A DNA stretch of 17,828 bases from an uncultured Eggerthellaceae bacterium. Lineage in GTDB: Bacteria; Actinomycetota; Coriobacteriia; Coriobacteriales; Eggerthellaceae. The notes beneath the pieces were generated by a model. The model was given only the letters and a program-made list of their open reading frames with translations. It had not been told where the DNA came from and did not search any database. Below are positions 1-7,180 of the stretch, one piece after another. Positions within the stretch are counted from its first letter, which is position 1, and the number at the start of each line of letters is the position of its first letter. Both the position numbers and the translations under genes were made by a program. The stretch spans positions 1-17,828 of the forward strand of contig CAKTWD010000023.1 in assembly GCA_934630485.1 (NCBI GenBank), written 5' to 3'.

Positions 1-58
1 TGAACAGCCATTTTGTCGCCGATGTGCTTAAGCAGGTTGCGACCGGGAATCGAGCGAG

Positions 59-457
59 CTACAGAATCTTGCGGGGCTCGGCCGTGAAACTGTAGAAGGT
101 TGCAGTGACGTTGTCCAGGCGCATGGCGCAGGTGTTGCCGTCGCCTGCCTTGTACATGGCTTGCAGGTTGGGGTACTCGTCCAGGATCTTCTGCTCGATA
201 ACCGGGTCGTTGGTGTCGACGCCGTCGGCCTCGATGCGCACCCATTGGCTACCATCGGTTGCGAAGTCGCAGATCGCCAAACGCGGATGCGCCGCGATTT
301 CCTTCGCCACGTTCTTGGTGCGGCCAGTTTGGATGTAGAACTTGCCGTCGATCAGCGAGAAGGTTCCGAACGGGCGAACCTGCGGGTTGCCCTCTTCATC
401 GACGGTTGCCAGGTAGTAGGTCTCGTTCTTCTTCATGAATTTCAAAAGCTCTTCCAT
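59..457 (-). CDS. Pyridoxamine 5'-phosphate oxidase-family (PNPOx-like) flavoprotein
   Basis: The 132-residue protein has the split-barrel flavin-binding pattern of small PNPOx-like proteins. An N-terminal helix (MEELLKFMKKN) is followed by the strand YYLATVDEEGNPQVRPFG, then FYIQTGRTKNVAKEI, where the TGRTKNV segment is typical of the FMN phosphate-binding region, then the conserved HPRLAICDF strand. The length fits the single-domain members that bind FMN or F420 and act as reductases or of unknown substrate; nothing shows a true role in vitamin B6 synthesis. The ATG at 457 is preceded on the minus strand by a strong AAGGAGG at the right distance, and a TATAAT box lies about 36 bases further upstream. 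It is divergent from gatCAB and appears monocistronic, although its downstream side is cut by the window edge. The family is clear; the substrate cannot be told. Confidence 0.85.
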   Translation of the reverse strand: MEELLKFMKKNETYYLATVDEEGNPQVRPFGTFSLIDGKFYIQTGRTKNVAKEIAAHPRLAICDFATDGSQWVRIEADGVDTNDPVIEQKILDEYPNLQAMYKAGDGNTCAMRLDNVTATFYSFTAEPRKIL

Positions 458-492
458 GGATCCTCCTTCGATTGGGGTTCGGAAACAAGACG

Positions 493-498
493 ATTATA
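493..498 (-). promoter_or_regulatory. Promoter -10 box of the PNPOx-family gene
   Basis: On the minus strand this reads TATAAT, a perfect -10 hexamer, 36 bases upstream of the gene's ATG with the AAGGAGG site between them. No good -35 hexamer is seen 16 to 18 bases upstream, so the call rests on the -10 box and position alone. Confidence 0.45.
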
Positions 499-713
499 GT
501 ACGTTCCAACAAACTTATTGAGGTGATAGCGACACTTCCGAGATCGTGTGGAAAACGATTGCGAGCTTGGATGCGAGGCTCCTGGCGTGGGCGTTGGGGC
601 CGAGGTTTCGGGCAGCTTGTGCGGGTTGCGCGCGGTCGCGTCAGTTCGTGCGCCCGGCCTCCTGTGTTAATACTGGCGATTGACCGCCCCGGCGGGTGCT
701 TGGCGGTGTCATT

Positions 714-722
714 TGCTATCAT
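714..722 (+). promoter_or_regulatory. Possible extended -10 promoter of gatCAB
   Basis: TGCTATCAT matches a TG-N extended -10 element with TATCAT as the hexamer (717-722). It sits about 90 bases before gatC. No clear -35 box is present at the usual spacing; a TTGACC at 680-685 is too far away. Tentative. Confidence 0.35.
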
Positions 723-741
723 GAGCGGGTTAAACTAGCCT

Positions 742-764
742 GCGCTGCGTCGCGCACGCGGCGC
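742..764 (+). other. Hairpin in the gatC leader
   Basis: GCGCTGCGT (742-750) pairs with ACGCGGCGC (756-764) over nine pairs, one of them G-T, with a five-base loop. No T-tract follows, so it is not a standard terminator. If transcription starts just after 722, this stem lies near the 5' end of the gatCAB mRNA, where it could stabilise the transcript. Confidence 0.5.
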
Positions 765-813
765 TGACAGCCAAGTAATCGTTCCCATCGTTTATGAAAG
801 CAGGTTCGTGCAG

Positions 814-1125
814 ATGACCCAGCATGTGTCAGAACACGATGTGCGTGATATCGCCGAATACACGCGCATCCACCTGGACGATTCCGAGGTCGCTCAGATG
901 ACCGTCGATTTGAACAACATCATCGACAGCCTGAAGCCCATCACCGAATACGATCTTGAGGGCGTCGAGCCCACGTTCCATCCCATTGGAAGCCTTTCCA
1001 ACGTCATGCGCGACGACGTCGAGGTGCCCGGTTTCTCTCAGGAAACGGCGCTCGAGAACGCTCCCAAGCAGCAGGACGGCTACTTCCTTATCCCGTCGAT
1101 CCTTGGTGAGGGAGGCGATCGCTAA
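814..1125 (+). CDS. gatC: Asp-tRNA(Asn)/Glu-tRNA(Gln) amidotransferase subunit C
   Basis: GatC is the small subunit that wraps around GatA and GatB and stabilises the transamidase that converts mischarged Glu-tRNA(Gln) and Asp-tRNA(Asn) into their amidated forms. From the ATG at 814 the protein has 103 residues, normal for the family. It shows the typical N-terminal helix with a sparse hydrophobic pattern, the segment LNNIIDSLKPITEYDLEGVEPT (positions about 31-52), and the V(M)RDDV motif before a PKQQDGYFLIPSIL tail. A GTG at 808 is in frame, but the AAAGCAGG ribosome site ends only three bases before it and nine before the ATG, so the ATG was chosen. The stop overlaps the gatA start as TAATG, which implies translational coupling. 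Synteny with gatA and gatB makes the call firm. Confidence 0.93.
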   Translation: MTQHVSEHDVRDIAEYTRIHLDDSEVAQMTVDLNNIIDSLKPITEYDLEGVEPTFHPIGSLSNVMRDDVEVPGFSQETALENAPKQQDGYFLIPSILGEGGDR

Positions 1126-2624
1126 TGGCAACTCAGAACGATTTCGCAACCATGGGCGTCCGCCAGATCCAGACCGGTCTGGCCAACAAGGAGTTCTCGG
1201 CACGTGAGCTCGCCGAGGCTTCGCTTGCCCGCATTGCCGCGGTCGACGTCGATGTCCACGCGTTCCTCGAGGTCACCGACGAGCTTGCGCTTGCTAAGGC
1301 CGCCGAGCTGGACGCCGCCATCGCTAACGGCACCTTCGCCGAGATGGGCCCCCTTGCCGGCGTTCCCGTCGCATTCAAGGACAACATGAACCAGATCGGC
1401 ACGCATACCACGTGCTCGTCTAGGATGCTCGAGAACTACGTATCGCCATTCACTGCAACCTGCGTCGCCCGCACCGTTAATGCGGGCGGCATCCCGCTGG
1501 GCAAGCTGAACATGGACGAGTTCGCGTTCGGGTCTTCCACCGAAACCTCCGCCTTCGGCCCCACCAAGAACCCATGGGATCTTTCCCGCGTTCCCGGCGG
1601 CTCTTCGGGTGGCAGCGCTGCTGCTGTTGCGGCCGGCCTTGCAACCGTCACGTTGGGTTCCGACACCGGCGGTTCCATTCGTCAGCCGGGCAGTTTCTGC
1701 GGCGTCGTCGCAGTCAAGCCCACCTACGGCATGGTTTCCCGCTATGGCGTCGTCGCCTTCGGCAGCTCGCTTGACCAGGTTGGCCCGTTCGCTCGCTCGG
1801 TCGAGGACGCGGCGCTTGCGCTTAATGCCATCACCGGTCACGACCCGCTGGACGCAACTAGCCAGGATGTCCGCACCGACTTTACAGCCAACTTGGCCGA
1901 GGGCGTGTGCGGCATGAAGATCGGCCTTGTCCGCGAGTTCATGGAGGCCGAGGGCCTGCAGCCCGAGGTCCGCGCGAAGATCGAGGATGCCGCCGAGCAG
2001 CTGCGTCAGCTTGGTGCCGAGATCGTCGAGGTCGACCTCCCCAATGCCAAGGCCGCCATCAGCGCATACTACGTGCTTGGCCCGTGCGAGGCTTTCTCGA
2101 ACCTGTCTCGTTTCGACTCGGTTCGTTACGGCTACTGCGCCGAGGGCCACACCGATCTGGGCGGCCAGTACGAGGAGTCGCGCGCAAAGGGCTTCGGCAT
2201 CGAGGCGCGTCGCCGCATCATGCTGGGCAGCTACCTGCTTTCCGCGGGCGTTTACGAGAAGTACTACTACCCGGCGCAACAGGTGCGTACCCTCATCACG
2301 AACGACTACGTCGAGGCTTACAAGAAGTGCGACTGCATCTTGGCTCCGGCTGCTCCTCGCACCGCGTTCAAATTCGGTGAGATCTCCGACCCCACGTCGA
2401 TGTACCTCTCCGATATGTTTACCATTTCCATCAACATCGCCGGCAACGGCGGCATGAGCATGCCTTTAGGCCTGGGTGCCGAAAGCGGGCTGCCGGTTGG
2501 CGCTCAGCTTATCGCGCCGCAGTTCAAGGACCAGAACATGCTGCGCGTCGCCGCCGCGCTCGAGACCGTCTACGGCAAGGCACCCGTTGCGCCTGCGTTC
2601 GCAACGGCAAAGGGGGCTAACTAA
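1125..2624 (+). CDS. gatA: Asp-tRNA(Asn)/Glu-tRNA(Gln) amidotransferase subunit A (glutaminase)
   Basis: GatA is an amidase-signature enzyme that hydrolyses glutamine and passes the ammonia through a tunnel to GatB. The 499-residue protein carries the full Ser-cisSer-Lys catalytic set: Lys85 in VAFKDNMNQ, cis-Ser160 in the GGSSGGSAAAVAAG glycine-serine signature, and nucleophile Ser184 in DTGGSIRQP. Their spacing (75 and 24 residues) equals that described for bacterial GatA. The length is at the upper normal range. The ATG overlaps the gatC stop by one base and is preceded by GGGAGG inside gatC; the gene ends in another TAATG shared with gatB. No missing key residue or odd codon use was seen. 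Having GatCAB usually means that a dedicated GlnRS and/or AsnRS is absent, though that cannot be tested from this window. Confidence 0.97.
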   Translation: MATQNDFATMGVRQIQTGLANKEFSARELAEASLARIAAVDVDVHAFLEVTDELALAKAAELDAAIANGTFAEMGPLAGVPVAFKDNMNQIGTHTTCSSRMLENYVSPFTATCVARTVNAGGIPLGKLNMDEFAFGSSTETSAFGPTKNPWDLSRVPGGSSGGSAAAVAAGLATVTLGSDTGGSIRQPGSFCGVVAVKPTYGMVSRYGVVAFGSSLDQVGPFARSVEDAALALNAITGHDPLDATSQDVRTDFTANLAEGVCGMKIGLVREFMEAEGLQPEVRAKIEDAAEQLRQLGAEIVEVDLPNAKAAISAYYVLGPCEAFSNLSRFDSVRYGYCAEGHTDLGGQYEESRAKGFGIEARRRIMLGSYLLSAGVYEKYYYPAQQVRTLITNDYVEAYKKCDCILAPAAPRTAFKFGEISDPTSMYLSDMFTISINIAGNGGMSMPLGLGAESGLPVGAQLIAPQFKDQNMLRVAAALETVYGKAPVAPAFATAKGAN

Positions 2625-4207
2625 TGAAGAAGCTCAACGAAGTTCTTGAGGATTGGGAGGCCGTCATCGGCCTTGAGGTCCACACCGAGCTGACCACCCT
2701 TGAAACCAAGATGTTCTGCGGCTGCAAGCTTGAGTTCGGCGCAGCCCCGAACACGCACACTTGCCCGGTTTGCCTGGGTCTTCCGGGTGCGCTGCCCGTG
2801 CCGAACAAGGCCGCTATCGAAAGCATCGTGCTGGCCGGCCTGGCCACCAACTGCGACATCGAGAAGCACACGATGTTCTACCGCAAGGGTTATATCTATC
2901 CCGACATGTCAAAGAACTTCCAGACCACCCAAGGTCCGAAGGCCTTCTGCATGCGCGGTCATCTTGACCTTGACGTTGACGGCAAGGCCGCCGGTGAGCG
3001 TTATCGCCTGAACGACCTGGCCGAGGGCGAGTCCACCGAGAACATCGTGCGCACCGCTGACGGTTACACCGCGCACGTGGGCATCACCCGCATCCACATG
3101 GAGGAAGATGCGGGCAAGATGATCCACATCGGCGGCGACGAGGGCCGCATCGCCGGCGCCACGCATTCCCTGGTTGATTACAACCGCGCGGGCACGCCGC
3201 TTATCGAGCTGGTTACCGAGCCCGACCTGCGCACGCCTGAAGAGGCGCGTCTGTTCATGCAGAAGCTGCGCCAGATCTTCCTGGCAATCGGCATTTCCGA
3301 CTGCTCCATGGAGGAGGGCTCCATGCGCTGCGACGGCAACGTGTCGCTGCGTCGTCGCGGTTCCACCACGCTTGGTACCAAAACCGAGCTCAAGAACCTC
3401 AACAGCTTCAAAAGCTTGCATGATGGTCTTGAGTACGAGATCTGCCGACAGGCCCAGGTTCTTGAGGAGGGCGGCCAGATCTATCAGGAAACCCGTCACT
3501 GGGATCCGTCTATGAAGCACACCATCGTGATGCGCGTGAAGGAAACGGCGGACGACTACCGCATGTTCCCCGATCCCGACCTTGCTCCGTACGATCTGAG
3601 CGACGAGTTCATCGAGAACGTGCGCGCCAAGCTCCCCGAACTGCCCGATCAGAAGGCTGCTCGTTACGCCGCCGATTTCGGCCTATCCGCATACGACGCC
3701 CGTCATTTGGTTGAGCAACCCTTCACGGTTGAGCTGTTCGAAGGCGGCATGAAGGTTGCCGCCAAGGCGGGTAAGGACGTGGCGAAGTTGGCCAAGCCGC
3801 TTGCCAACCTGGCGCTGAACGACGTTACTGCCTACGTGAACGCCAACGACGGCGTCGACTTCGCTTCTATGCCGCTGACGCCTGCTCGCGCCGTCGAGCT
3901 GGTCGAACTTCTTGTTGACGACACCATTTCGTCGAAGCAGGCCAAGGAAGTGTTCGCTGCGGTTCTTGACGAGGACAAGGACCCCGCTGCCATCGTTGAA
4001 GAGCGCGGTATGAAGCAGGTTTCCGATACGGGCGCTCTTGAGGCTATAGTCGACGAGGTCATCGCCGCTAACCCCGACGAGGTTGCTCGCTACAAGGAGG
4101 GCAACACCAAGCTCATCGGCTTCTTCGTCGGTCAGTGCATGAAGGCTTCGAAGGGGCAGGGCAATCCCAAGCTGCTGAACCAGCTTATTGCCAAGAAGCT
4201 GGGCTAA
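2624..4207 (+). CDS. gatB: Asp-tRNA(Asn)/Glu-tRNA(Gln) amidotransferase subunit B
   Basis: GatB binds the mischarged tRNA, phosphorylates the misacylated carboxylate with ATP, and amidates it with ammonia from GatA. The 527-residue protein opens with the family signature AVIGLEVHTEL. Cys32, Cys34, Cys47 and Cys50 (CGC then CPVC) match the zinc-binding cysteines of bacterial GatB, and HMEEDAGK is the conserved catalytic-cradle stretch. The C-terminal part, roughly residue 375 on, is the helical tail plus YqeY-like domain that contacts tRNA. The usual PDLPKGYQ motif appears here as PDMSKNFQ, a divergent but recognisable form. The protein is somewhat longer than the common 475-500 residues because of a short N-terminal extension (MKKLNEVLEDW) and insertions. 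It is coupled to gatA by TAATG and is the last gene of the operon. Confidence 0.96.
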   Translation: MKKLNEVLEDWEAVIGLEVHTELTTLETKMFCGCKLEFGAAPNTHTCPVCLGLPGALPVPNKAAIESIVLAGLATNCDIEKHTMFYRKGYIYPDMSKNFQTTQGPKAFCMRGHLDLDVDGKAAGERYRLNDLAEGESTENIVRTADGYTAHVGITRIHMEEDAGKMIHIGGDEGRIAGATHSLVDYNRAGTPLIELVTEPDLRTPEEARLFMQKLRQIFLAIGISDCSMEEGSMRCDGNVSLRRRGSTTLGTKTELKNLNSFKSLHDGLEYEICRQAQVLEEGGQIYQETRHWDPSMKHTIVMRVKETADDYRMFPDPDLAPYDLSDEFIENVRAKLPELPDQKAARYAADFGLSAYDARHLVEQPFTVELFEGGMKVAAKAGKDVAKLAKPLANLALNDVTAYVNANDGVDFASMPLTPARAVELVELLVDDTISSKQAKEVFAAVLDEDKDPAAIVEERGMKQVSDTGALEAIVDEVIAANPDEVARYKEGNTKLIGFFVGQCMKASKGQGNPKLLNQLIAKKLG

Positions 4208-4224
4208 GCGGCTCAGCCAATGTT

Positions 4225-4253
4225 GCGAGTTCGCAGCTGTTGCTGCGGCTCGC
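4225..4253 (+). other. Hairpin just after gatB
   Basis: CGCAGC (4232-4237) and GCTGCG (4242-4247) form a perfect stem with a TGTT loop, and GCGAG (4225-4229) with CTCGC (4249-4253) extends it past a small internal loop. There is no T-run directly after it, so it probably protects the 3' end or helps the terminator that follows at 4270. Confidence 0.5.
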
Positions 4254-4269
4254 CCCATCGATCTTTTCG

Positions 4270-4310
4270 CGCTCGATGTGAGGTTTTGCTCCTTGCGTCG
4301 AGCGTTTTTT
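4270..4310 (+). terminator. Intrinsic terminator of gatCAB
   Basis: CGCTCGA (4270-4276) pairs perfectly with TCGAGCG (4298-4304) and is followed at once by six T residues (4305-4310). The loop is long (21 bases), but position and T-tract are right for the end of the gatCAB transcript. The T-tract lies only 18 bases before the cydA -10 box. Confidence 0.75.
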
Positions 4311-4327
4311 GTTCTGTAACGGCTCGC

Positions 4328-4333
4328 TATAAT
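4328..4333 (+). promoter_or_regulatory. Promoter -10 box of the cydAB operon
   Basis: TATAAT is a perfect -10 hexamer in an AT-rich patch 100 bases before cydA. The 17-base-spaced -35 position falls in the T-run of the gatCAB terminator (4305-4310) and is a poor match, which suggests an activator-dependent promoter. It predicts a leader RNA of about 94 bases. Confidence 0.5.
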
Positions 4334-4364
4334 AAATAATAATAGAAACCATTACCAATAAGTC

Positions 4365-4439
4365 TTCCATTCCAGCCCCAAGCGATGTAGCATTTGAGAC
4401 AGATTCCAAAAGCAGCTACTAGAGAGGGTTGGAATGGGA
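4365..4439 (+). promoter_or_regulatory. cydA leader able to sequester the ribosome site and start codon
   Basis: TTCCATTCCAGCCC (4365-4378) is complementary to GGGTTGGAATGGGA (4426-4439) over 14 pairs, two of them G-T. The right arm contains the end of the GAGAGGG ribosome site and the ATG (4434-4436). A second segment, ATTCCAA (4403-4409), is perfectly complementary to TTGGAAT (4429-4435), so two pairings compete for the same start region. GTAGC (4387-4391) and GCTAC (4415-4419) can pair inside the long loop. The arrangement fits translational control, but the repeated ATTCCA/TGGAAT boxes could instead be protein-binding DNA sites. Confidence 0.45.
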
Positions 4440-5849
4440 ACATTGACCGATGTTGTGCTGCTCTCGCGCATCCAGTTCGCGCTGACAGTGGCATATCATT
4501 TCATCTTCGTGCCGCTGTCGATCGGCCTTGGCTTGATCACAGCCATCTTTGCAACTAAGTACTACCGCAGCAACGACGAGAAGGACGGCGATGCGATGCG
4601 CTTTTGGGTGCGCATCTTCACCGCGACGTTCGCGATCGGCGTTGCCACGGGAATCACGATGGAATTCTCGTTCGGCACCAACTGGGCCGACTACTCCCGT
4701 TTTGTGGGCGACATCTTCGGTGCTCCGCTTGCTGCCGAAGCCTTATTCGCATTCTTCCTGGAGTCCGTCTTCCTGGGCGTGCTGCTGTTCGGGCGCAACA
4801 AGGTGTCGCGTAAGTTCTATACGGTGTCGGCATGGCTTGTTTGGGCCGGCTCGTGCCTGAGCGCCCTTTGGATCCTCATCGCTAACTCATGGATGCAAAC
4901 CCCTGCCGGTGCCGAGCTTGCTTCCGATGGCTCGAAGGCAATCATCACCGACTTCATCGCCGCAGCGTTCAACCCTTCCACGTTGCCGCGCTACACCCAT
5001 GTGGTAGTCGCTTTGCTGATCTTGGGTTCCTTCGCCGCTATGTGCGTGGGCGCCTGGTATATGCTGAAGGGCAAGCATGCTGACTTTGCTATGAAGACCG
5101 TGCGCGTGGGCGCGGCGGTTGGCATCGTGGCCTCGTGCGCGCTGATCGTGACGGCGCACGCCTCGGCCGTTCAAGTTTCCGAGGAACAGCCGACGAAGCT
5201 TGCCATGATGGAGGGCATGTACGCCGACGAGGTGCCTCCGCTGTATGCCATCGGTTGGGTTGATGAAGAGAACAAGCAGGTCATCGCTCCGTTTTCGATT
5301 CCCGGCGGGACCAGTTTCCTTGCGACGGGTACGTGGGATACCGAGTACCAGGGCCTGGACTCCCTTGCGAAGACCGAGCGTTACGGGGATCTTGACGTTG
5401 AAAGCGCCCCGGTCAATTTGGTATTCCAGTCGTACCACCTGATGGTTGCCATGTACGGCTTGATCATGGTCACGGCGATTCTGGCGATCGTGTTCTCGTT
5501 CCGCGACGGCAAGGTTCGCTCGATGCGTTGGCTTCAGAAGCTGCTGGTGATCTCGCCGCTGTTCCCGTTCCTTGCCATTCAGGTTGGCTGGATCACGGCG
5601 GAAGTGGGACGTCAGCCGTGGGTTGTGTATCCGGGCGCGTCAAGTCCCGATGGGGTCGCGCTGCTTACGCAGAACGCCATTTCGCAGTCCGTTTCTGCTC
5701 CCGAGCTGCTGACGACGTTGGCTTTGTTTGCGGTGGTGTATGTGTTCCTGTTCGCTGGGTGGGTTCGCGTGATTTCGCATCTCATCAAGCGCGGTCCGGT
5801 TTCCGAGATGGCTGAATCCGCGAAGCACGCGGTGAAGGATGGTGAGTAG
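4434..5849 (+). CDS. cydA: Cytochrome bd ubiquinol/menaquinol oxidase subunit I
   Basis: CydA is the heme-bearing subunit of the bd-type terminal oxidase in the cytoplasmic membrane; it oxidises quinol and reduces oxygen to water. The 471-residue protein has the classical start (VLLSRIQFALTVAYHF) with His22 matching the heme b595/d ligand region. His189 (RYTH) and Met337 (YHLMVAM) match the two heme b558 ligands. Glu102 and Glu110 lie in the conserved AAEALFAFFLES helix. Lys255 and Glu260 in PTKLAMME match Q-loop quinol residues, and GRQPW is at 392-396. At 471 residues it lacks the long Q-loop insertion of the E. coli type and so belongs to the short-loop class. The ATG at 4434 follows GAGAGGG. 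cydCD assembly genes are not in the window. Confidence 0.96.
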   Translation: MGTLTDVVLLSRIQFALTVAYHFIFVPLSIGLGLITAIFATKYYRSNDEKDGDAMRFWVRIFTATFAIGVATGITMEFSFGTNWADYSRFVGDIFGAPLAAEALFAFFLESVFLGVLLFGRNKVSRKFYTVSAWLVWAGSCLSALWILIANSWMQTPAGAELASDGSKAIITDFIAAAFNPSTLPRYTHVVVALLILGSFAAMCVGAWYMLKGKHADFAMKTVRVGAAVGIVASCALIVTAHASAVQVSEEQPTKLAMMEGMYADEVPPLYAIGWVDEENKQVIAPFSIPGGTSFLATGTWDTEYQGLDSLAKTERYGDLDVESAPVNLVFQSYHLMVAMYGLIMVTAILAIVFSFRDGKVRSMRWLQKLLVISPLFPFLAIQVGWITAEVGRQPWVVYPGASSPDGVALLTQNAISQSVSAPELLTTLALFAVVYVFLFAGWVRVISHLIKRGPVSEMAESAKHAVKDGE

Positions 5850-5850
5850 C

Positions 5851-6873
5851 ATGAGCTTCCTCGCAGTGTTATGGTTCTTCCTGATCTTCGTGTTGATCGC
5901 CGGGTACTTCGTTCTTGATGGCTTTGACCTGGGTGTGGGCGTTTTGTACCGCGCGTTGGCGAAGAACGAGTCCGAGCGCGCTTTGCTGCGCCGCAGCATC
6001 GGCCCGGTGTGGGACGGCAACGAAGTGTGGCTGCTTACGGCTGGCGGTGCTTTGTTCGCGGCGTTTCCGGCTGCGTATGCCACGACGTTTTCAGGGTTCT
6101 ATCTGGCGGTCATGCTGGTGCTGTTCGGTTTGATCGTCCGTGCCGTCTCGCTTGAGTTCCGTGCGCACGATCCTGAATGGGGCAAGGCTTGGGATGCGTG
6201 CTTCATGGTGGGCTCGTTCCTGCCTGCACTGCTTTTGGGCGTGGCCTTGGGCAACGTCATTGCCGGTATCCCCATGGCTTCCAACGGCGATTATTCGGGC
6301 GCTCCCTTGCTGGGGTTGCTGTCTCCGTTCACGCTGACGGCCGGCCTTCTTGGCTTCGCGATGTGCCTTTCCGCCGGCGCTGCCTGGGTGGCGTTGAAGG
6401 TCCGTCGGGGTTCTGACGTTCATGCTCGCGCCGAGAAGCTGCGTCGCTCGTTCCAGATCGCTGCCATCATCGTGTTCGCGCTGGCCACGGTGCTGGTGTT
6501 CACGGTCGTTCGCCCTGAGTTCGCCTCAGGCATGCTTGCGACGAGCGCGGTGTTCGCCGTTGCATTCGTCGGTTGCGTGGTTGCTTCCATTGCGCTGGGC
6601 GGGAAGGGCGCCGATCTTCCGGCGTTCGTTTTGCAATCGGCTGCAGCTGTGTGTTTGGTTGCCCTAAGCGCGACCACGCTGTTCCCGAACTTGGTGGTGG
6701 CTGCTCCTGGCAGTGTTGGCGCCTCCATCACGCTGATGAGCGCCGCCTCGTCCGACACCTCGCTTGCGTGGATGACGGGAATCGCATGCGTGGGCGTGCC
6801 GCTGGTGCTGGTTTATCACGTCATCGCGTACCGTGTGTTCGCGGGGCGCTTGGATGACGAGGGTGTGGCTTAA
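5851..6873 (+). CDS. cydB: Cytochrome bd oxidase subunit II
   Basis: CydB is the second integral-membrane subunit of cytochrome bd, structurally similar to CydA and needed for stable heme insertion and the proton path. From ATG 5851 it has 340 residues with about eight or nine hydrophobic helices. The N-terminal motifs GYFVLDGFDLGVG (Asp23 and Asp26) and GPVWDGNEVWLLTAGGALFAAF (Trp54, Asp55, Glu58) are diagnostic of the family. An in-frame ATG at 5839 overlaps cydA but has no properly spaced ribosome site, whereas GGTGAG sits five bases before 5851, one base after the cydA stop. The spacing implies one transcript with cydA. Its stop abuts the start of a small membrane-protein gene. Confidence 0.95.
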   Translation: MSFLAVLWFFLIFVLIAGYFVLDGFDLGVGVLYRALAKNESERALLRRSIGPVWDGNEVWLLTAGGALFAAFPAAYATTFSGFYLAVMLVLFGLIVRAVSLEFRAHDPEWGKAWDACFMVGSFLPALLLGVALGNVIAGIPMASNGDYSGAPLLGLLSPFTLTAGLLGFAMCLSAGAAWVALKVRRGSDVHARAEKLRRSFQIAAIIVFALATVLVFTVVRPEFASGMLATSAVFAVAFVGCVVASIALGGKGADLPAFVLQSAAAVCLVALSATTLFPNLVVAAPGSVGASITLMSAASSDTSLAWMTGIACVGVPLVLVYHVIAYRVFAGRLDDEGVA

Positions 6874-7041
6874 ATGGAACCTAAGCTGTACGCGAAATGG
6901 CTTTCGGTGCTGTGCGTGGCGATGGCTATCTTCGGAACCGGTGTCATGCTGGTAGGTTATAAATCTCCGACATTCGGGCTGGTGGGAACGGTGATCGTGC
7001 TGGTTGTCGGAGCGGTGCTTCTAGCGTTTAAAGCCCGTTGA
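6874..7041 (+). CDS. Small two-helix membrane protein linked to cydAB
   Basis: This 55-residue reading frame begins at the base right after the cydB TAA, with GAGGGTG about nine bases upstream. It encodes a short basic N-terminus (MEPKLYAKW), a hydrophobic segment at about residues 9-27, a turn (GYKSPTFG, 29-36), a second hydrophobic segment at 37-52, and the tail FKAR. A terminator follows 19 bases after the stop, so it is the last gene of the cyd operon. Bacterial cytochrome bd often has a small extra subunit (CydX, CydS, CydY/CydH), but those are about 30-40 residues with one helix in the well-studied cases, so this is not plainly one of them. It may be an accessory subunit or assembly factor; the function is inferred only from position. 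The lack of alternative overlapping genes and the tight spacing support it as real. Confidence 0.72.
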   Translation: MEPKLYAKWLSVLCVAMAIFGTGVMLVGYKSPTFGLVGTVIVLVVGAVLLAFKAR

Positions 7042-7059
7042 GGTAGTGTTCGATATGAG

Positions 7060-7101
7060 AATGGGAAGATGTCCGTAATCGGGTGTCTTCCCATTTGTTT
7101 T
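7060..7101 (+). terminator. Terminator of the cydAB operon
   Basis: AATGGGAAGA (7060-7069) pairs perfectly with TCTTCCCATT (7086-7095), and the inner bases continue the stem, with a few G-T pairs, to a TAAT tetraloop (7076-7079). A T-rich TTGTTTTG tail follows. The same hairpin core occurs again at 7865-7904. Confidence 0.8.
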
Positions 7102-7116
7102 GCGCTGGGATGCATT
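7063..7116 (+). repeat. Hairpin repeat, copy 1 (left of vapBC)
   Basis: This copy contains GGGAAGATGTCCGTAATCGG and, after a spacer, GGGATGCATT (7107-7116). Copy 2 at 7870-7918 keeps both parts with three changes in the hairpin and a shorter spacer. The two copies are in direct orientation and bracket the toxin-antitoxin cassette. Confidence 0.65.
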
Positions 7117-7133
7117 GAGATCTGCCGCTTAAG

Positions 7134-7157
7134 TTGATATACTTGTTGATATACTTG
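7134..7157 (+). promoter_or_regulatory. Tandem 12-base repeat, likely vapBC promoter/operator
   Basis: TTGATATACTTG occurs twice head to tail (7134-7145 and 7146-7157). Each copy contains TGA followed by TATACT, an extended -10 promoter motif. The repeat ends 23 bases before the vapB ATG. Ribbon-helix-helix antitoxins commonly bind short repeats in their own promoter, so this is the probable autoregulatory operator. Confidence 0.6.
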
Positions 7158-7180
7158 TCTGGTAGATGTTAGGAGGAATC

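Larger units (their letters stand above)
499..813. other. Divergent intergenic region between the PNPOx gene and gatC
   Basis: No convincing gene lies here. The short open frames on both strands have arginine- and serine-rich compositions typical of shadows in GC-rich DNA. The region holds an extended -10 candidate (714-722) and a leader hairpin (742-764), both listed separately. The two opposed operons must be promoted from here. Confidence 0.6.

Noticed and set aside
1..58. A minus-strand open frame running off the left edge (reads ARSIPGRNLLKHIGDK, with an ATG at 11-9)
   Set aside because: Too short to assign; no start codon with a ribosome site is visible, and it runs past the window edge.
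1122..2279. 385-codon minus-strand open frame
   Set aside because: Antisense to gatA, whose reading frame carries a full catalytic signature; no family resemblance in the antisense product.
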